Shown here: in pieces, positions 13,601 to 15,138 of the stretch
Layout: each line of letters starts with the position of its first letter
How positions within the stretch are numbered: the first letter of the stretch is position 1
From: Deltaproteobacteria bacterium UBA796
GTDB lineage: Bacteria; Myxococcota_A; UBA796
Length of the DNA stretch: 15,138 nucleotides
Direction: 5' to 3'
Assembly (NCBI GenBank): GCA_002296975.1
Contig: DBIS01000255.1
Span: 1-15,138 of the forward strand
Notes under the pieces: model-generated
Databases searched by the model: none
What the model was told of the DNA's origin: nothing
What the model saw: only the letters and a program-made list of their open reading frames with translations
Translations under genes and position numbers: made by a program

Positions 13601-15138
13601 CATCGCAATCAAGACCGTCCCAAACATCCCAGTCATAACCATCCCCGTCTTGGTCGTAATCTGAGCCGCCATCGCAATCACCGTCAATCCCGTCGTACCA
13701 AGTTTCGGTTGCGCCCGGGTGTACAGCATCGTTGGTATCGTTGCAGTCTGGCCCGCCCACCTCGGAAGCCTCATAGCCATCGCCGTCAACATCAGTCAGG
13801 TCAAAGCCATCGCAGTCTTGATCCACGCCATCGTAAGGAAACTCAACGGCCCCGGGGTAAATCCCAGCGTCATCGTCATTGCAGTCGGTGAGGTCATAAT
13901 GTCCGTCACCATCACCATCGTCGGCATCTGCATTGGGGCCGCCGTACGCCCCAATATCAGACCGGGTGCCGTCCACATCGACCACACTGGGGTCTCCAGC
14001 GTCGATGCAAGGGCTGCCAGCCAACAAAAATAAGTTGTCATTGTCTTCATCGGCATCGATGCTGAAGGCCCGAAACATGGGCAAGTCATCGATATTCCCA
14101 CTGCCGCCAGTCGGGTCACTCAAGGTGCCTGTGTAGTCGCCGCCTGAATTGGTCCCCACATCGTTATAGTAAAAATCTGACCCGGCTGCCGAGCCAGCAT
14201 CGTCGGCATAAAGCCCACCGCCATCTTGGCCCGCCCAGGCGATATTGTTCACGAATGAAACGGTCGAACCGTTCAGATACAAGTGCGCACCATCATCAAA
14301 AGCGGTATTGCCGACGAAAGTGTTGTTGAGCAGGTGAGCCTGACTGGCGCTGTTATCGATGTGTACAGCCCCGCCATCGCCGGCGCTGTTTTCACTGAAA
14401 ACGCAATTTTCAATCTGACCATCACCCCCGGCGTTGCGGTCAAAAATAGCGCCTCCTCTTCCGGTGGTGTCTGCAGCGTTGCTATGAAAAATTACCCGAC
14501 GAAAAAGGTACTCGCCGTTGTCATCAAGACTGACCGCGCCACCGTCGCCACTCGGAACCCGGTTGCGTAAAAATGTGGCGTCTTCGACCGTTACCGAATC
14601 GCCCCCTGTCGCGTAAAGAGCACCCCCATCGTCCTCAGCGTCATTGGACTCAAAGCTGCTGGCGAACACCTCCAAACTGTGACCACTGCTCACCGGGTCA
14701 AACGCAATACCACCACCGGATCCCAGGCGAGAGGAGTTGTCATCAAAGCTTGACCCACTCACCGTCAGCGAGGCGCCGAGGTCTGCCACGATGGCCCCGC
14801 CGTCTCCGGAAGAAGCGACATTATCCTGAAAGTCGGCGCTGGTGACGACCACAACATCTGCAGGTTGGTACAGGTAAATCGCCCCACCCGCCTGACTGGA
14901 CTCATTGCCTTCAAAGCTTGCCCCATCGATACTCAACTCGCCATTGGTAAACACCCGAATGGCACCACCATCTTGAGCGGTAGCCTCGTTGTCGGTGTAA
15001 TTGCCGTCGGCGTCCTCAAAAAGGGAGTCCCCACTGACATCGACAGCCCCACCTCGGTCCGCCTCATTTGAATCAAAGCTGCACCGGGTGCAATTGACAG
15101 ATGCCGACCTGCTGGCACGCAAGGCCCCACCGGCGCGC
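10662..15138 (-). CDS. Giant envelope protein: beta-helix, MopE-like repeats, MYXO-CTERM-like segment, then OmpA-family outer-membrane protein; 5' end beyond window
   Basis: One uninterrupted frame runs from the window edge to TAG at 10662. The first possible start (TTG 15122) is inside a repeat, so the true N terminus is missing. Counting from 15122: residues 1-365 hold about 11 right-handed beta-helix turns marked by GGAI/GGAV-type motifs and 'F..N.A', as in polymorphic outer-membrane proteins. SPCIDAGDPS...DIGAYGGP (about 368-395) resembles the closing motif of such helices. Residues 413-857 are ten Cys/Asp-rich repeats of putative metal-binding (MopE) type. About 860-983 is a calcium-site-rich thrombospondin-type-3-like stretch. 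About 986-1021 resembles a MYXO-CTERM signal (GGGCNGCAST, hydrophobic helix, RRR). About 1028-1049 resembles a signal peptide ending AHA before Gln1050. About 1060-1330 is probably a beta-barrel, and about 1345-1465 is an OmpA-type domain. Function is unknown; surface display plus an outer-membrane anchor is inferred. The gene ends 75 nt before the preferred flhA start. Confidence 0.85.
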   Translation of the reverse strand, partial: RAGGALRASRSASVNCTRCSFDSNEADRGGAVDVSGDSLFEDADGNYTDNEATAQDGGAIRVFTNGELSIDGASFEGNESSQAGGAIYLYQPADVVVVTSADFQDNVASSGDGGAIVADLGASLTVSGSSFDDNSSRLGSGGGIAFDPVSSGHSLEVFASSFESNDAEDDGGALYATGGDSVTVEDATFLRNRVPSGDGGAVSLDDNGEYLFRRVIFHSNAADTTGRGGAIFDRNAGGDGQIENCVFSENSAGDGGAVHIDNSASQAHLLNNTFVGNTAFDDGAHLYLNGSTVSFVNNIAWAGQDGGGLYADDAGSAAGSDFYYNDVGTNSGGDYTGTLSDPTGGSGNIDDLPMFRAFSIDADEDNDNLFLLAGSPCIDAGDPSVVDVDGTRSDIGAYGGPNADADDGDGDGHYDLTDCNDDDAGIYPGAVEFPYDGVDQDCDGFDLTDVDGDGYEASEVGGPDCNDTNDAVHPGATETWYDGIDGDCDGGSDYDQDGDGYDWDVWDGLDCDDTDPTILPTASDSFGDGIDQNCDGVDGVDADGDGYASMGTGGDDCDDTDAAVYPGAPEIPYDGVDQDCDGVDLTDVDGDGYRADDPVSPDCNDTDASVFPGAPETWYDGIDGNCDGGSDYDQDGDGFDIIAHGGEDCNDTDPLINPDAIETWYDGVDQNCDGAFDFDKDGDGRGSDLFGYDDCDDDDSGVYPGATEVPYDGVDQDCDGLDLTDVDGDGFDGEPLGADCDDSDPQTYPGAPDTFYDGIDSNCDGLSDYDRDGDGYDSDIFEIDGVRGTDCDDDDPAVNPGGVELWYDSVDDDCDGNKYDQDGDGYNSQEHTAAGQDCDDTDASVFPGAEELLDGIDNDCDGYTEMDDRDGDGLADWYEWLLGTDPENADSDGDSVFDGVEVPDPEDPLDTDGDGVINALDEDDDGDKIPTLEESLVDVTGDGVADPDVDGDGVPNALDLDSDGDGMSDKQEGTRDRDGDGLPDYVDFQGGLLGGGCNGCASTSGSSNSAPVWLVMLGMALLVRRRDDGAGLPVSAVFVVTVGAFLWATPIAHAQDLAFPEVDAGGFWVADTAGDPKRSVRLLYPALGDEWNAGVMVSYAVNPLRERQQVGYQTLVDTLVTTHVYGAYDYGNAFRFDMSYPFTAYGHDAVGGFVASGDARFGAMWAMMSPKGGRPGVAIQGLTWLPTGNAGRWSGTPGVSTGAMVAVAQEIDRFGYTVNAGVRVGMNRPARDLKTGSSPIGGIELHYLLPVLDDTIAVGAEVVVQGATGFDAFPLEPGVRVKGRLPGGGFAYLGTALGVGEGVGAAEWRGLAGIGYGGIPAIVEPARASVVVPVILERIERGSSAGPLAELIDNRIVIREQVFFREAKAEILPTSKAVLLAVIKVLADNPDIEHLLVEGHTNSRASRLYNRRLSQARAESVAAWLEYNGVDGARLIPKGFGEDKPLVKDSHPDAMIINRRVEFTVLRSDESGEVGAAPDVGALPVELQEDR
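11976..12165 (-). other. Internal MYXO-CTERM-like segment followed by a signal-peptide-like segment
   Basis: Reading down the minus strand, a Cys-Gly motif (GGGCNGCASTSGSSN) is followed by the hydrophobic run APVWLVMLGMALLV and RRR at 12068-12060. This is the layout of a C-terminal sorting tag, normally the last residues of a protein. The frame continues with DDGAGLP, a second hydrophobic run VSAVFVVTVGAFLW and ATPIAHA, then Gln at 11975-11973, like a signal peptidase I site. No stop codon in frame and no good ribosome site is seen here. In-frame candidates for a second start are ATG 12092, ATG 12083 and TTG 12074. Confidence 0.7.
12175..12546 (-). repeat. Thrombospondin type 3-like Asp-rich repeats (coding)
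   Basis: After the Cys-containing units the protein continues with DRDGDGLADWYEWLLGTDP, ADSDGDSVFDGVEVPDPEDP, DTDGDGVINALDEDDDGD, DVDGDGVPNALDLDSDGDG and DRDGDGLPDYVDFQ. These are degenerate copies of the DxDxDG calcium loop typical of thrombospondin type 3 repeats, which in bacterial surface proteins often sit just before an anchor. It forms the link between the repeat stalk and the MYXO-CTERM-like segment. Confidence 0.8.
12552..13886 (-). repeat. Coding tandem repeat, 10 units of about 138 bp (46 residues)
   Basis: Each unit has the form DC(N/D)D.D..(Y/F)PGA.E..YDG(V/I)D.(D/N)CDG......D.DGDG. Taking the Cys codon of the CDG element as a landmark, units lie at 13812, 13674, 13536, 13398, 13260, 13122, 12984, 12849, 12696 and 12558. 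Seven of the nine steps are exactly 138 bp and one is the same minus one codon (135); the other is 153. Two conserved Cys per unit and the DxDGDG loops suggest a metal- or calcium-binding, disulphide-stapled stalk. Units 1, 4, 7 and units 2, 5, 8 resemble each other more than their neighbours. Confidence 0.92.

Noticed and set aside
12552..13886. Regularly spaced 138-bp repeat as a CRISPR or satellite array
   Set aside because: The repeat is in frame throughout one long coding sequence, varies at third codon positions and encodes a known protein motif.
13128..14033. Long plus-strand frames with hydrophobic, membrane-like repeats (13128-13565, 13719-14033, 12630-13040)
   Set aside because: They are the antisense of the Asp/Cys repeats: reverse complements of GAC/GAT and GGC codons read as Val, Ile and Ala. 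The minus-strand frame is continuous and clearly a known repeat family.
15120..15122. TTG at 15122 as the start of the giant gene
   Set aside because: The frame continues to the window edge with RAGGA before it, a normal beta-helix repeat motif, so the gene is cut by the edge rather than starting here.

Overview
The window is a minus-strand flagellar gene cluster followed, at its upstream (right-hand) end, by the 3' part of a very large surface-protein gene. I see no convincing gene on the plus strand and no RNA gene, insertion sequence or CRISPR array. The cell is a Gram-negative flagellate: FlgH and FlgI, the L and P rings, are both present. The 10-copy Asp/Cys metal-binding-type repeat array, the thrombospondin-type-3-like stretch and the MYXO-CTERM-like segment point to a deltaproteobacterial lineage, most likely Myxococcota or a relative. 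That placement is inference from protein style, not from a marker gene.

Layout in transcription order (right to left): 15138-10662, a protein truncated by the window edge, with a beta-helix, a repeat array, a MYXO-CTERM-like segment, an internal signal-peptide-like segment, a probable beta-barrel and an OmpA-type domain; then flhA, fliA (sigma-28), flgF, flgG, flgA, flgH, a 171-bp gap, flgI, flgJ (rod-binding plus M23 peptidase), a 66-bp gap, flgM (anti-sigma-28), flgN, flgK and the first 195 codons of flgL, which runs off the left edge. Most junctions overlap by 1-4 nt or are separated by 2-13 nt, so translation is probably coupled. The flagellar genes cover the export gate, the flagellum-specific sigma factor and its antagonist, distal rod, P and L rings, rod cap/wall hydrolase, and the hook-filament junction with its chaperone.

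The three non-overlapping junctions, before flhA, flgI and flgM, are where I find sigma-28-like motifs. Two share an AAGCTT-type -35 box, an 11-nt spacer and an ACCGA -10 core (before flhA and flgI); the third is weak. If real, FliA would drive its own operon (positive feedback), the ring/junction genes, and possibly its inhibitor FlgM.

The most unusual object is the large gene: a C-terminal sorting signal of MYXO-CTERM type lies in mid-protein and is followed directly, in the same open frame, by what looks like a signal peptide and a complete OmpA-type outer-membrane protein. It may be a polyprotein cut into two envelope proteins, two overlapping genes, or a frameshift artefact.
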